Shown here: piece after piece, positions 25,670-35,079 of the stretch
Layout: each line of letters opens with the position of its first letter
Position numbering within the stretch: the first letter of the stretch is position 1
Source of the DNA: UBA4312 sp040266995
GTDB taxonomy: Bacteria > Bacillota_I > Bacilli_A > Erysipelotrichales > Erysipelotrichaceae
DNA: 64,000 bases
Assembly: GCA_040266995.1 (NCBI GenBank)
Contig: JAWRHV010000022.1
Location: forward strand, 62,001-126,000
Reading direction: 5' to 3'
The notes under the pieces: model-generated
What the model saw: the letters and a program-made list of their open reading frames with translations, nothing else
What the model was told of the DNA's origin: nothing
Database searches by the model: none
Position numbers and translations under genes: made by a program

Positions 25670-25912
25670 TTATGAAAAAATGAATCCCCAGATAATCGCA
25701 AAGAAAACTTGAATCACTGTTTTCATATTAGCCTGCCCTGCCAATACGTTTATGATATGCCCGATTCCAAATATTACCGATGAAATAAGAATGGCTTCAT
25801 AAGCAATCCCAAAGCCTCCCCATAGATTTCCTCTTACAGGAATCGTTGCGAAACAATACACAAGAATTCCGAGTACCGCAAACAATATTTCATTTTTATC
25901 CTGTTTGTTAAT
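25670..25912 (-). pseudogene. CPBP-family protease, internal fragment
   Basis: The open frame encodes hydrophobic helices with ISSVIFGIGHIINVLAGQ, the His-containing helix of CPBP proteases, and stops soon after GFIFS. The EExxxR helix is missing upstream, where a TAG interrupts the frame, and the normal C-terminal helix continues in another frame past the stop. This is a dead remnant related to the intact CPBP genes at 18.8-20.3 kb. Confidence 0.6.
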
Positions 25913-26076
25913 CCGTATGCATCCAACCTAAACCAGCTACCCAAGACTTTAATGGCCCTTTTCTTCGACAAATCAAAATCCAGCGGCTGTGCAGGTGTAG
26001 AGAGGTCTTCAAAAATATATTCAACTCAGTTTCTTTATATTCGAAGTCTTTTCTTTATTCCCGTTTCAAGCAAAAA

Positions 26077-26121
26077 CAGACGTAAAATCAAACACAACTA
26101 TCTGCGTCTGTTTTACGTCTG
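26077..26121 (-). terminator. Terminator after the GNAT gene
   Basis: CAGACGTAAAA (26077-26087) and TTTTACGTCTG (26111-26121) are perfect complements around a 23-base loop; TTTTT follows on the minus strand and CATTTTTT on the plus strand, so it could work both ways. Confidence 0.6.
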
Positions 26122-26156
26122 CATTTTTTCAGATGAACATATCTGCCAACCGGCAT

Positions 26157-26690
26157 TTATAGATGTGAGACATACTCGAAGACCAGCTTATCATATATCA
26201 TTCCATCCACTTCCAAAGCATCCTTTTCTATAGCAACTTGTTTCATTCCTGCTTTTTGCATCGCTCTTTTAGACCCTGTATTATCCGATGCACACCATGC
26301 CGTCATAACCTTGATGCCTTCATGTTTGGTAAGATATTCTATTACGCCAATCAAAGCTTCTGTTGCATAGCCGTTTTTCCAAACGTCACGCGCAATGCTT
26401 AATCCAATCTCGACAGAGTTCCTTTTCGAATCATATTCATAAGCTCCGATCGTACCAATCAAATGTCCTTCATGCTCGATAGCCCAACCATAAAAATCCG
26501 GAAGCGGATAGCTTTCTATGAATCTTTGAACCGTACGGTATGCCATATCATACGAGGCATACGGATTCCATCCGGAATGCCTATACATTTGAGGATCACA
26601 CCCAAACTTTTCATAAAGGATCCAGGCATCATCCATATGATATCTGCGCATTATAAGCCGTTCTGTTATAAATTCATTTGTTCCTGTCAT
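26157..26690 (-). CDS. GNAT family N-acetyltransferase (RimJ/RimL-like)
   Basis: A 177-residue acetyltransferase of the acetyltransf_3 type: TERLIMRRYHMDDAWILYE at the start, LIGTIGAYEY, EIGLSIARDVWKNGYATEAL (acetyl-CoA loop, with V-W-K-N-G-Y-A replacing the usual QxxGxA) and TAWCASDNTGSKRAMQKAGM near the end. ATG 26690 has GAGGAG. Such enzymes acetylate N-termini of ribosomal proteins or small molecules; substrate unknown. Confidence 0.85.
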   Translation of the reverse strand: MTGTNEFITERLIMRRYHMDDAWILYEKFGCDPQMYRHSGWNPYASYDMAYRTVQRFIESYPLPDFYGWAIEHEGHLIGTIGAYEYDSKRNSVEIGLSIARDVWKNGYATEALIGVIEYLTKHEGIKVMTAWCASDNTGSKRAMQKAGMKQVAIEKDALEVDGMIYDKLVFEYVSHL

Positions 26691-26767
26691 CAAAAACTCC
26701 TCACCACTCCATTTCAGTATAATCATTTCCTACAATAAAATTGAATGAAAAAGTTGAACAAGCTATT

Positions 26768-27544
26768 TCAGCTGTGCTGTTTTTTAACATTTGTCTTCTG
26801 GCTGCTTTGGGTTGCCTCTTCATAAGAATAAGGCACAAGATAAATAAGCAGTATAGAAATAAGTACCATGACGGCTACCGATAGCAAGGCTGCAAAAGTG
26901 CTTCCTTCCGGCAAATCAACATATTTTATAATTCGCAAACCGGCAGTGATTGGATAAAAGTCACCCAAACCCTTCGGGAGAATAAACATTCCAAAAAATC
27001 CGTACATAAAAGCGATAACAAGCATAGGGTAGTATCCATTTATTTTTCTGAATCCCCAGATAATAAGCGGCAGGACAGCTATAAAAATAAAGATACCCAT
27101 ACCAAGAATCTGTAAAAATGATTTTACAATGTGAAATCCCTCGATTCCTGGAAGGTGTAATAGATTGGCTCCTGCAATCATAAACAAGTAGTTTATTACG
27201 GATAAAACAAGAACTAATACACCGATGATAATTATTTTAGCTATATATAATCTTTTGATTGAAATCGGAATCGTGATGATTGATTTCAATGTCCCGTTAC
27301 TATATTCCTGATTAAAGATCATTCCTCCCATAATGGTGATGACAAAGGGAAAGGCCACACAAAAGTTATTCCATATAGTAGATACATAAAAATCTTCAAA
27401 ATTACTGATATGATCATCAATGTTCAGTGCCATTATAAACTGCATAAAGGTCACAAATACCGAAAAGAAGGCCCCAGCCATGATAATCCATAAAATATTG
27501 CTTTTCTTAAGTTTTTTCCATTCACATGTCACAAGTTGCAGCAT
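26768..27544 (-). CDS. ABC-2 type permease (second LanFEG-like system), subunit 2
   Basis: A 258-residue permease with six helices and the start MLQLVTCEWKKLKKSNILW, typical of lantibiotic-immunity and BcrB-like permeases. It is the last gene of the ABC operon at 26.8-29.2 kb and pairs with the permease at 27551-28315. Confidence 0.82.
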   Translation of the reverse strand: MLQLVTCEWKKLKKSNILWIIMAGAFFSVFVTFMQFIMALNIDDHISNFEDFYVSTIWNNFCVAFPFVITIMGGMIFNQEYSNGTLKSIITIPISIKRLYIAKIIIIGVLVLVLSVINYLFMIAGANLLHLPGIEGFHIVKSFLQILGMGIFIFIAVLPLIIWGFRKINGYYPMLVIAFMYGFFGMFILPKGLGDFYPITAGLRIIKYVDLPEGSTFAALLSVAVMVLISILLIYLVPYSYEEATQSSQKTNVKKQHS

Positions 27545-27550
27545 AGCTTC

Positions 27551-28315
27551 TTATACCTCCTTTTTTCTATAAGTGATCGTTCCTATCGTAAGCATAATCA
27601 GCGAAAAAACAACCATATAAATCATTGTTCCACCAGTAGAAATTGCATATGGCAGAAAGTCCTGCAAGTTTGATGCGAGGGGAAAATAACCTAAATACCA
27701 TTTAAACACAGTTACGACCGGCAACACTGCTATTCCGGTTTTAAGAAGAGCTTCTCCTCCGTATCCCATGCAAAGAAATACCAAGGAAAAGCAGGTAACA
27801 CCATAGATAAAAGATACTATGTTTGATATCACAGTATTTTTTCCAAATGTGGCAACAAATACTATAACCGGCAAAGAAGCAGCAAACATAAAGATCCCGC
27901 TTAATACACTGAACCCTATAAACGATGTGACTTGTATCGCTTTTCCGATAAAACACGAAACAACCATAGTGATACTCAGTTCTGCCAAACAGTAGATGAT
28001 CGATAATATCATAAGGGTGATACACTTTGAGACAAATATCTCGGCTTTACTTACCGGAATCGTAAGTATGTTTTTTAAAACATCGTTTTCCGTTTCCGGC
28101 AAAAAAATCATCGTTGACAAAATGCCCAGCACGCACGGCAGAAACAACAATTCTCCAAATACGAATACCATTCTGAAAAGGACGTCAAAGGATAGTTCCT
28201 GCCGGATCGCAAGGAACAACATCGGGGTCGGAAAAAGAAAGGCGATGCCCATGCTCCAGGCGATAAATCTTCTTCTTTTAAGTTTTTTAAATTCACTCAG
28301 CACCAGTTTAAGCAA
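27551..28315 (-). CDS. ABC-2 type permease (second LanFEG-like system), subunit 1
   Basis: A permease of about 254 residues with six helices, related to the neighbour (LVLSEFKKLKRRRFIAW start). A TTG at 28315 lies 8 bases after GGAGG; a GTG at 28324 directly abuts that site and is less likely. It overlaps the ATPase stop, so translation is coupled. Confidence 0.8.
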   Translation of the reverse strand: MLKLVLSEFKKLKRRRFIAWSMGIAFLFPTPMLFLAIRQELSFDVLFRMVFVFGELLFLPCVLGILSTMIFLPETENDVLKNILTIPVSKAEIFVSKCITLMILSIIYCLAELSITMVVSCFIGKAIQVTSFIGFSVLSGIFMFAASLPVIVFVATFGKNTVISNIVSFIYGVTCFSLVFLCMGYGGEALLKTGIAVLPVVTVFKWYLGYFPLASNLQDFLPYAISTGGTMIYMVVFSLIMLTIGTITYRKKEV

Positions 28316-29231
28316 TTCCTTCACCTCCCGTTACTCGCTTGAAGTAGTCTTCCAGTGTTTCCTCGCAAGTATGGGCTTCGGATACCTCCAGTCCATTCCC
28401 GACGTATGCGGAAACAATCTCTCCAACCGATTGGTCAAGATTGTACAAGCGCAGGTTGTGATCATCCTGGACGGTAAAGTTCGTTTCGTGGAATGTGTTT
28501 TCTAAGATCCTTGACGCCTGTGCCGTGTCGGATACAATGAAATGAATATGGCGGTTGCTCTTATTCTCCAGCTCCGTAAAAGTTTCTTCCTCCAGCAATA
28601 CGCCTTGATCAATGATGCCGATATCATCCGCAAGCAAGGCAATCTCGGAAAGGATATGGCTGGACAGAAGAATCGTTTTCCCTCGCTTATCGCAAAGCTC
28701 GCGGATGAATGTCCGCACCTCCGCAATCCCGATAGGGTCTAGCCCGTTGATGGGCTCGTCCAGTATCAAAAGCTCAGGATCGTGCATGACAGCCAGCGCT
28801 ATCGCAAGGCGCTGTTTCATGCCAAGAGAATATTGAGAAAACAGCTTTTTATCTTTATATGGCAGGCCCACCAGTTCAAGTGCGTCCTGGATGGCATGGT
28901 CATTGGGCACGCCGCGCAAGGTTGCAAAGATTTGCAGATTTTCCGTGCCGGTCAGGTTTGGATAAAAACCAGGGGACTCGATCATGCTCCCAATTCGAGG
29001 AAGCACTTTCTTTTGATTTCCACGCAGTGGCTTTCCCCATAGCAGGACTTCTCCCTCGGTGGGATCCGTCAGTCCCAGCAGCATTTTCATCGTCGTTGTC
29101 TTGCCTGCGCCATTTCTTCCTAAAAGGCCGTAAATCCGCCCTTTCCGCACATGCATATTCAAATCGGCTACGCTTTTTTGCGCTCCATATTGCTTCGTCA
29201 GATGTTTTGTTTCGATGATGTATTCACTCAT
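28308..29231 (-). CDS. ABC transporter ATPase (LanF/BcrA type)
   Basis: A 307-residue ATPase with GRNGAGKTT, signature YSLGMKQR, LLILDEPINGLDPIG and SSHILSE. The IGSMIESPGFYPNLT segment is the E-loop of lantibiotic-immunity ATPases. About 70 extra C-terminal residues (ending in TCEETLEDYFKRVTGG) are typical of the BcrA-like branch. ATG 29231 has GGAGG upstream. Its promoter carries four 11-bp repeats probably bound by the response regulator encoded upstream. Confidence 0.88.
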   Translation of the reverse strand: MSEYIIETKHLTKQYGAQKSVADLNMHVRKGRIYGLLGRNGAGKTTTMKMLLGLTDPTEGEVLLWGKPLRGNQKKVLPRIGSMIESPGFYPNLTGTENLQIFATLRGVPNDHAIQDALELVGLPYKDKKLFSQYSLGMKQRLAIALAVMHDPELLILDEPINGLDPIGIAEVRTFIRELCDKRGKTILLSSHILSEIALLADDIGIIDQGVLLEEETFTELENKSNRHIHFIVSDTAQASRILENTFHETNFTVQDDHNLRLYNLDQSVGEIVSAYVGNGLEVSEAHTCEETLEDYFKRVTGGEGIA

Positions 29232-29273
29232 AAGATAAACCTCCTTTGATTTGATCCCATTGTAACAACCCAC

Positions 29274-29317
29274 CCTTGCATTAACCTTGCACCAACCTTG
29301 CGTTAACCTTGCAATTA
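29274..29317. repeat. Four tandem 11-bp repeats in the ABC promoter
   Basis: CCTTGCATTAA, CCTTGCACCAA, CCTTGCGTTAA and CCTTGCAATTA follow each other with a period of exactly 11 bases, about one helical turn. On the minus strand they end just before TACAAT (29263-29258), a -10 box of the ABC operon. Direct repeats at helical spacing are the usual sites of OmpR-type regulators. Confidence 0.75.
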
Positions 29318-29321
29318 AAAA

Positions 29322-29345
29322 ATCAGTCGGCCATGTGACCGGCTG
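29322..29345 (-). terminator. Terminator of the RR-HK operon
   Basis: On the minus strand CAGCCGG and GCCGACTG form an imperfect stem followed by ATTTTTTAATT, 13 bases after the kinase stop. It separates the regulator genes from the ABC promoter repeats. Confidence 0.65.
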
Positions 29346-29357
29346 AATGAAGGTTTT

Positions 29358-30275
29358 TTATTTTGCAAGTGGCAAGGTCAAGATAAATGTCGTGCCATGA
29401 CCAAGGATACTTTCGGCAGTAAGCCCACCGCCCATCTTCTCTGCTAACTGACTGGCAATCGACAAACCAAGGCCGCTTCCTTTTTCACTCCGGCCCGTAT
29501 CGCATTTAAAGAGGCGGGAAAAAATCTGTTTCAGATCATCCTTTCCAATGCCGATGCCGTTATCTTTTACGAAAAGCTGCATGGTTTCGTCCTGCTTTTT
29601 TAAAAGAACAGTTATGGTATCTGCATGACTGTGCGCAATGACGTTTTGCAGAAGATTGTTGATGATCCGCATATAACTGTCAGGGTCTAGGTCGATAAAC
29701 ACCGCTTGTTCCGGTATTTCTATAGAGTATTCAATACCCTGATTCTCTAAAAGCGGTATCCAGTCAATCAGAATATTGCGGGTCAGTTCTGCCGTCTCTG
29801 TTCGTTGAATTGTCATAGCGAATTCATCGGAATTGAGCTTAAACCAATCGAACAGAACATCAATATAGCCTTTCAGATCATAAGCCTTTCGTCTGGCTGT
29901 TTCGATGTATTCCTCCCGCTCCTCTCCGGCAACAACGTCTTTATGCACAGCGTCCAGATACCCGATCAGTGTCGTCAGAGGTGTACGCACATCATGGGAA
30001 AGGCTTGTCATAAGCTGCTTGTTGGTTTCTTCCATCTGTTGATAAGCAGCCATCCGATCCTCATAGGAACGGATAATATCATTCATTTCATAAACGAGTG
30101 GGGATAACAGTTGATCCGGATTGGCCAGTACACGGCGGTTTCCGTTTCCCCTTCTCACGTCGGACAAAGCGTCGGCAACTTGTTTGATTTGTTGCCTTTC
30201 TTTGTGCAGAATGAGAATGGCCGAAACAATGACAATCACGGTAACAGCTAACAAAATGATCGTTAAAACTTCCAT
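29358..30275 (-). CDS. Sensor histidine kinase (short, intramembrane-like)
   Basis: A 305-residue kinase with one clear N-terminal hydrophobic segment (about 3-24), a HAMP-like linker, phospho-acceptor His94 in SLSHDVRTPLTTL and an ATPase domain with NNLLQNVIAHS and GLGLSIASQLAEK. There is no extracytoplasmic domain, so it may sense through the membrane or its ABC partner. The ATG 30275 start is slightly uncertain; a GTG at 30287 overlaps the regulator stop. Confidence 0.87.
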   Translation of the reverse strand: MEVLTIILLAVTVIVIVSAILILHKERQQIKQVADALSDVRRGNGNRRVLANPDQLLSPLVYEMNDIIRSYEDRMAAYQQMEETNKQLMTSLSHDVRTPLTTLIGYLDAVHKDVVAGEEREEYIETARRKAYDLKGYIDVLFDWFKLNSDEFAMTIQRTETAELTRNILIDWIPLLENQGIEYSIEIPEQAVFIDLDPDSYMRIINNLLQNVIAHSHADTITVLLKKQDETMQLFVKDNGIGIGKDDLKQIFSRLFKCDTGRSEKGSGLGLSIASQLAEKMGGGLTAESILGHGTTFILTLPLAK

Positions 30276-30283
30276 ATCGGTGA

Positions 30284-30976
30284 TCACACTCCCTTATTGA
30301 AGCGGTAGCCAATGCCCTTTACTGTCTGTATGTACTTTGGATTTCCGGGATCAGCTTCCAGCTTTTTACGCAGACGGCTGATAACTGCCATGATATTGCT
30401 GTCATCATAAACATACGGTTCGCCCCATACCTCCTCATAAATCTGCTGCTTTGTCAAAATCCGTCCCTGATTCTTCGCACAATACAACAACACATCAAAT
30501 TCCTTTGGAGGAAGCTCAAACACTCCTTTTTCCGTCGTAACGGAACGGTCATCGAGGTCGATCGTCAATCCATCATAGGTAAGCGTATTGGCGTCGTTCC
30601 CGTTTTGGTTGAACCTTGTGTAGCGGCGGATCAAGGAAATAATACGAGCCAGTAATTCTTCCATGACAAAAGGCTTTGTCAAGTAATCATCGGCTCCTTC
30701 CCGCAGACCTCGTACCTTTGAGGTACTGTCATTTTTCGCTGTGAACATCAAAACGGGGATGCTGCTTTCTTTTCTGATTTGTTCCAACGTTTCAAATCCA
30801 CCAAAACCAGGCATCATCACATCCAAAATAACAAGTTGATACTCGTTATCTTTCAGCTTTTCCAGGCCGGCTCGACCCGAATAGCAACAATCGGCCTCTA
30901 TCTCTTCCTGTAATACAGTACGGCTTATCAGCGCACAAAGCTCCCGGTCGTCGTCAATTACTAGGATCCTATACAT
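30284..30976 (-). CDS. OmpR-family response regulator
   Basis: A 230-residue regulator with receiver acidic residues IDDD, phospho-acceptor Asp52 in VILDVMMPGFGGF, KPF motif and a C-terminal winged helix (LPPKEFDVLLYCAKNQGR, ISRLRKKLE). ATG 30976 is preceded by GGAGG; the longer open frame upstream has no start signal. It probably binds the 11-bp repeats at 29274-29317 to activate the ABC operon. Confidence 0.9.
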   Translation of the reverse strand: MYRILVIDDDRELCALISRTVLQEEIEADCCYSGRAGLEKLKDNEYQLVILDVMMPGFGGFETLEQIRKESSIPVLMFTAKNDSTSKVRGLREGADDYLTKPFVMEELLARIISLIRRYTRFNQNGNDANTLTYDGLTIDLDDRSVTTEKGVFELPPKEFDVLLYCAKNQGRILTKQQIYEEVWGEPYVYDDSNIMAVISRLRKKLEADPGNPKYIQTVKGIGYRFNKGV

Positions 30977-31539
30977 ATTCTCGCCTCCGTCCTTGTTTCG
31001 TTCTGCCATCAATGGGTTTTTCGCATCTTTTGAAACTAAACACACCATTCCCATTTTGGCAGCTTCCTTTATCCGGTATTCTGTGCAGTAGTTTATCATT
31101 CGGGAGAAATCCCCCTATACCATCTGCACCTTCAATAAGGGATATTATACTTTGTTCACTCGAAAGTCGCAAACTTGACAAACGCGACAGACCGACGGTT
31201 GTGTAATCAGATAATGATACTGTCCCACTTCATTTATATACATCGGAAGGAGTCAATCCCTAAGAGTAAATGGACACTAGAAAACGGAGCAAGGCATCTT
31301 TCCTTACTCCGATTATTTGTTTGTCAGGTTAGTTTTACAGTTCTTGGATTTATGCTTCATTCCTGTAAACTGCCCTGTAATTATTGTAGATACTCATAAA
31401 ATGGGTTTGAATTCAAACAGCACCCCCTTCTTCTCTTAATACATTTAAATATTATTAAGCCCAGTTTTTTAAGCCACCATATGCGTCCCATAAACTTTAA
31501 ATGCTTTTTTTATCATAGTGTTTTATTATCAAAAAATGG
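30977..31539. other. Intergenic region upstream of the RR-HK operon
   Basis: No gene is visible. The stretch holds a perfect 14-bp palindrome GTTTGAATTCAAAC at 31406-31419 and an imperfect hairpin CGGAGTAAGG/CCTTGCTCCG followed by TTTT on the minus strand at about 31283-31312, which could terminate the PTS operon or attenuate the regulator transcript. Confidence 0.45.
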
Positions 31540-32052
31540 TTATATCGTCAGTAATTGACCTCTTTTTACTGTACAAGGTTCCAACAATTTAATTATTTTT
31601 CCTTTTGCATCGGTAATGATCAGCATAGTGCTCATATCATACTGTTCAGAGAGTTTTTTGATATCGACTTCCACAATTGGATCACCTGCTTTTACTTGAT
31701 CACCTTGTTTCTTGTTTAGGATTCTGAATCCCACACCGTTCGCATTGACTGTATCAACACCGATGTGTACAAGCAACTCAACACCATTTTCCATATGGAT
31801 ACCGAAAGCATGTCCAGTCACGAAAAGTACAGATAATCTTCCGTTGGCAGGAGAACAGATGACAACTTTATCTGACGTGTACTTGAAGGCAACACTGTCT
31901 CCCAACATCTTTTCCGAGAACATTGCGTCAGATACCGATGCCACATCGATGAGTTCACCGTCGGCGGGTGCAACAATCGCATCTTCACTTACATTCAAAC
32001 GAGGAAGCTCTACAGTTTCTTCCTTTCTGAATAACTTATTGAATAATCCCAT
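31540..32052 (-). CDS. PTS glucose-type EIIA protein
   Basis: A 170-residue cytoplasmic phosphocarrier of the EIIA-Glc family. The two active-site histidines are His81 in TGHAFGIHMENG and His96 in LLVHIGVDTV (phosphorylated residue). The N-terminal AIVAPADGELIDVASVSD is also diagnostic. It lies 2 bases after the glucosidase gene and supplies the A domain missing from the EIIBC protein encoded in the same operon. Confidence 0.93.
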   Translation of the reverse strand: MGLFNKLFRKEETVELPRLNVSEDAIVAPADGELIDVASVSDAMFSEKMLGDSVAFKYTSDKVVICSPANGRLSVLFVTGHAFGIHMENGVELLVHIGVDTVNANGVGFRILNKKQGDQVKAGDPIVEVDIKKLSEQYDMSTMLIITDAKGKIIKLLEPCTVKRGQLLTI

Positions 32053-32054
32053 AT

Positions 32055-33533
32055 TTACTCCAAATCGGTTCCGTTGGAAGCTATGACTTTCTTATAATAA
32101 TCAAAGCTATCCTTCTTCATACGGTTGTAAGTTCCATTGCCATAATCATCTAAATCAACATAAATGAAACCATAACGCTTTGTCATTTCCCTGGTGGATT
32201 CGGAAACAAAATCAATACATCCCCACCATGTATAACCAAACAGATCAACACCGTCTTCATTGATGGCATCCGACATCGCCATGACATGTTCCCTGAGGTA
32301 ATCCGCACGATAATCATCATGGATCTTTCCATCTTCAGAAATCACATCTCTTGCACCAAGTCCATTTTCAGCGATAAATAAAGGCTTCCTATATCTGTCA
32401 TATAGTTCTACCAATGAAGCACGTAATCCTGATGGGTCTGTCTGCCATCCCCATTCACTGGAAGGTAGATATGGGTTCTTAACACCATTGACAGTATTAC
32501 CGGGTGACATTTCCAGTCCTTCTGTATTTCCTGCCATACAGGAAGTCATATAGTAGCTGAAAGAAACAAAGTCAATTGTACCTTCTTTCAGAATCTGAGC
32601 ATCTTCTTCCTGGGTTTTAATCTTTACCCCTTTGGCTTCCATTTCCTTCAGAAGGAACAAAGGGTATTCGCCAAATACCTGGATATCGGAATAACGATAG
32701 ATGCTTCTCGTTCTTCTCTGGGCAGCTAGGAAATCTTCGGGCTTGCATGTATATGGATAGAATTCAAGTTTTGTCAGCATACATCCGATCTTTGCTTGCG
32801 GAATAATCTCCCGACATGCTTTTACAGCTAATGCTGAAGCTACCATTTGATGATGCATGGCCTGATAAATTGCGTGTTCAAAAGGAATATCAACGAACTG
32901 GTCTTCAATTAAACCACCGGAAGTTACCGGGTGTCTGAGCATAGCGTCTACTTCATTGAATGTCAGCCAATAAGTCACTTCATCCTTAAACTCCTCATAA
33001 CATGTTCTAGCATATTTTTCAAACAGATCCACTACTTCACGGCTGTACCATCCTCTATACTTTAGTACGATATCTAAAGGCGGATCATAATGAGAAAGAG
33101 TCACAAGAGGCTCGATGCCGTGCTTACGGCATTCTCTGAATACTTTATGATAAAAATCAATACCCTTCTGATTTGGTTCTTCATCCCACGGATGGGTATA
33201 GATTCTTGACCAGCAGATAGACATTCGGAATACCTTAAATCCCATTTCGCCCATCAATGCCAAATCTTCCTTGTAACGATGGTAGAAGTCAATGCCTCTA
33301 CGCTTTGGATAATTAGCTGTTTCATCTGCATTCAATGCTTCTTCAAGATCTTTTGACGAGAATGAGAACTGTTTTGTAAAATCCGCATATCCAATCTCAC
33401 GGAATGGCAAACAGTCTTCAATAGTTATTCCTTTCCCATCTTCGTTCCAGGCACCTTCAATTTGATTAGCTGCAGTAGCTCCTCCCCACAAAAAATTCTT
33501 AGGGAACTGCAATGGTGATGTATTTCTGTACAT
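32055..33533 (-). CDS. 6-phospho-beta-glucosidase (GH1)
   Basis: A 492-residue GH1 enzyme that cleaves phosphorylated beta-glucosides delivered by the PTS. The N-terminal signature FPKNFLWGGATAANQIEGAW, acid/base Glu in WLTFNEVD and nucleophile Glu in IAENGLGARD are present. AAAAGGAG precedes ATG 33533. It sits between EIIBC and EIIA genes, so substrates such as cellobiose, arbutin or salicin are likely. Confidence 0.93.
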   Translation of the reverse strand: MYRNTSPLQFPKNFLWGGATAANQIEGAWNEDGKGITIEDCLPFREIGYADFTKQFSFSSKDLEEALNADETANYPKRRGIDFYHRYKEDLALMGEMGFKVFRMSICWSRIYTHPWDEEPNQKGIDFYHKVFRECRKHGIEPLVTLSHYDPPLDIVLKYRGWYSREVVDLFEKYARTCYEEFKDEVTYWLTFNEVDAMLRHPVTSGGLIEDQFVDIPFEHAIYQAMHHQMVASALAVKACREIIPQAKIGCMLTKLEFYPYTCKPEDFLAAQRRTRSIYRYSDIQVFGEYPLFLLKEMEAKGVKIKTQEEDAQILKEGTIDFVSFSYYMTSCMAGNTEGLEMSPGNTVNGVKNPYLPSSEWGWQTDPSGLRASLVELYDRYRKPLFIAENGLGARDVISEDGKIHDDYRADYLREHVMAMSDAINEDGVDLFGYTWWGCIDFVSESTREMTKRYGFIYVDLDDYGNGTYNRMKKDSFDYYKKVIASNGTDLE

Positions 33534-33579
33534 ATTTTTTCTCCTTTTCTGTTTATTTTCTATCTTTTAATTCTCTTTT

Positions 33580-34944
33580 CTATTCATTCGGTTCATCACC
33601 GATTCCCAATGTCATGACAACCACAAATGCAGCTATCGCAGATACTGCCATACCTACACATACACACCAGAAGTTGTCTGTCATGAATACAGGTAACGAG
33701 AGGATACAAGAATTGACAAACGCGGTTGCCCTACCACCAAACAAACCGACGATTGCTCCACCGATTGCTCCGCCGATAATAGTTGCAATCATCGCGGTTC
33801 TGAACTTGAGGAATACGCCGTAAATACCTGGTTCGGTAATACCGATGAAAGAAGAGATTGCAGTGGAAGCGCCAATCTGCTTATTTTCATTGTTTTTTGC
33901 TTTAAGCCATACACCAAGGCATGCTCCGAATAAAGCAAGTGTGCCCATAGTGTGCATCGGGAGCAGCCAGTCATATTCATATTCTGCCAAGTTACCAAGA
34001 CAGATTGTACTTAGGGAAAGATGCATGCCAGTCATTACAACAAACAGTCTTGTTCCACCGATAATTGCACCTGCAATTATCGGTGATAAGCCATACAGGA
34101 AGTTAAACAACGCTACGAGTCCTTTGGAAATATAGCTAGCTAAAGGTCCAATGACACCTAATGTCAGTGGCGTCATAATCAGCAGTACAATCATTGGGAC
34201 AAAAACAATTCGAAGATTCTTGTGTACATGGTTATTGACAAACTTATATACATAGCTCAGTACGAGAACAGTAAGTATAATCGGAATCGTGCTTCCGAAA
34301 TATCTCGGGAACGGTATCGGAAGTCCGAACAAGCTCATCGGATCTGCACCACCTGTGTTTCCAGCTGTCATTGTCGGGTACAAAAGTACGCCAGCAAGCG
34401 AAAGAGCCATCGCTGTGTTTGTCTTGAACCGATTGCTTGCTGACCAGGCAACTAAGAACGGAAGAAAATAGAAAGCACAGTCGCCAGCCATGGTCAAAAC
34501 CTGCATCAAAACGGAAGCAGAATCAAATCCAAGATAGGATGTCATGATTGTAATCAACCCCTTGATCATACCTGCGCCTGCTAGTGCAGGGATGACAGGA
34601 AGCAGGATAGCTGCCATGTCTTCAAAGATACGGTTGATTGAAAACTTCTTCTTTCCCTCATCAAGGTTTTCTTCCAAAGCCTCTTCCTTAGCAAATCCAC
34701 CGATTTTGCATAATGCTTCATATACATCCCCTACATCCTGGCCGATGATAACCTGTAGCTGATCACCAGACCACTGTAGACCTGCCACACCCTTGATTGC
34801 CTTGATGTTTTCGTTATTTACTAAGTTCTTATCCTTTAAATTGAATCTTAGCCTCGTAATACAATGATATGTTCTTGTGACGTTGTCCTTGCCACCCACC
34901 AGATTCAGAATCTGTAACGCCATCTCTTCATAATTTTTTGCCAT
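33580..34944 (-). CDS. PTS beta-glucoside-specific EIIBC permease
   Basis: A 454-residue membrane transporter. The EIIB domain (1-85) has phosphorylated Cys28 in THYCITRLRF-like context; the EIIC domain (about 105-450) has about ten helices and a substrate loop with GITEPGIYG. It lacks the C-terminal EIIA domain of BglF, which is encoded separately at 31540. ATG 34944 is 9 bases after AGGAG. Expression should depend on the antiterminator site at 35051-35079. Confidence 0.92.
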   Translation of the reverse strand: MAKNYEEMALQILNLVGGKDNVTRTYHCITRLRFNLKDKNLVNNENIKAIKGVAGLQWSGDQLQVIIGQDVGDVYEALCKIGGFAKEEALEENLDEGKKKFSINRIFEDMAAILLPVIPALAGAGMIKGLITIMTSYLGFDSASVLMQVLTMAGDCAFYFLPFLVAWSASNRFKTNTAMALSLAGVLLYPTMTAGNTGGADPMSLFGLPIPFPRYFGSTIPIILTVLVLSYVYKFVNNHVHKNLRIVFVPMIVLLIMTPLTLGVIGPLASYISKGLVALFNFLYGLSPIIAGAIIGGTRLFVVMTGMHLSLSTICLGNLAEYEYDWLLPMHTMGTLALFGACLGVWLKAKNNENKQIGASTAISSFIGITEPGIYGVFLKFRTAMIATIIGGAIGGAIVGLFGGRATAFVNSCILSLPVFMTDNFWCVCVGMAVSAIAAFVVVMTLGIGDEPNE

Positions 34945-35013
34945 TTTCATCATCTCCTTTTTGTTTTATCTAACAGCACTGCGCGCAATTGTGCTGGCAA
35001 GAGCATAAATAAA

Positions 35014-35053
35014 ACCTCATATCACAAAAGCAATTGCTTCTGTCATATGAGGT
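35014..35053 (-). terminator. Terminator between bglG-like gene and EIIBC gene
   Basis: ACCTCATAT (35014-35022) pairs with ATATGAGGT (35045-35053), followed on the minus strand by TTTTATTTAT. Its 5' arm overlaps the antiterminator sequence by three bases, so the two structures exclude each other. Confidence 0.8.
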
Positions 35054-35079
35054 AAAGCCCGTTTTATTGGTAACAACCC
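35051..35079 (-). promoter_or_regulatory. RAT antiterminator site controlling the PTS genes
   Basis: The minus strand reads GGGTTGTTACCAATAAAACG then GGCTTTACC: 29 bases, the length of a LicT/SacY ribonucleic antiterminator, starting inside the last codons of the bglG-like gene. Binding of the antiterminator would block the terminator at 35014-35053 and allow transcription into EIIBC, glucosidase and EIIA genes. Confidence 0.75.

Noticed and set aside
29274..29317. Short tandem repeats that could suggest a small CRISPR-like array.
   Set aside because: The repeats are 11 bases with no spacers and no cas genes; they fit response-regulator sites.
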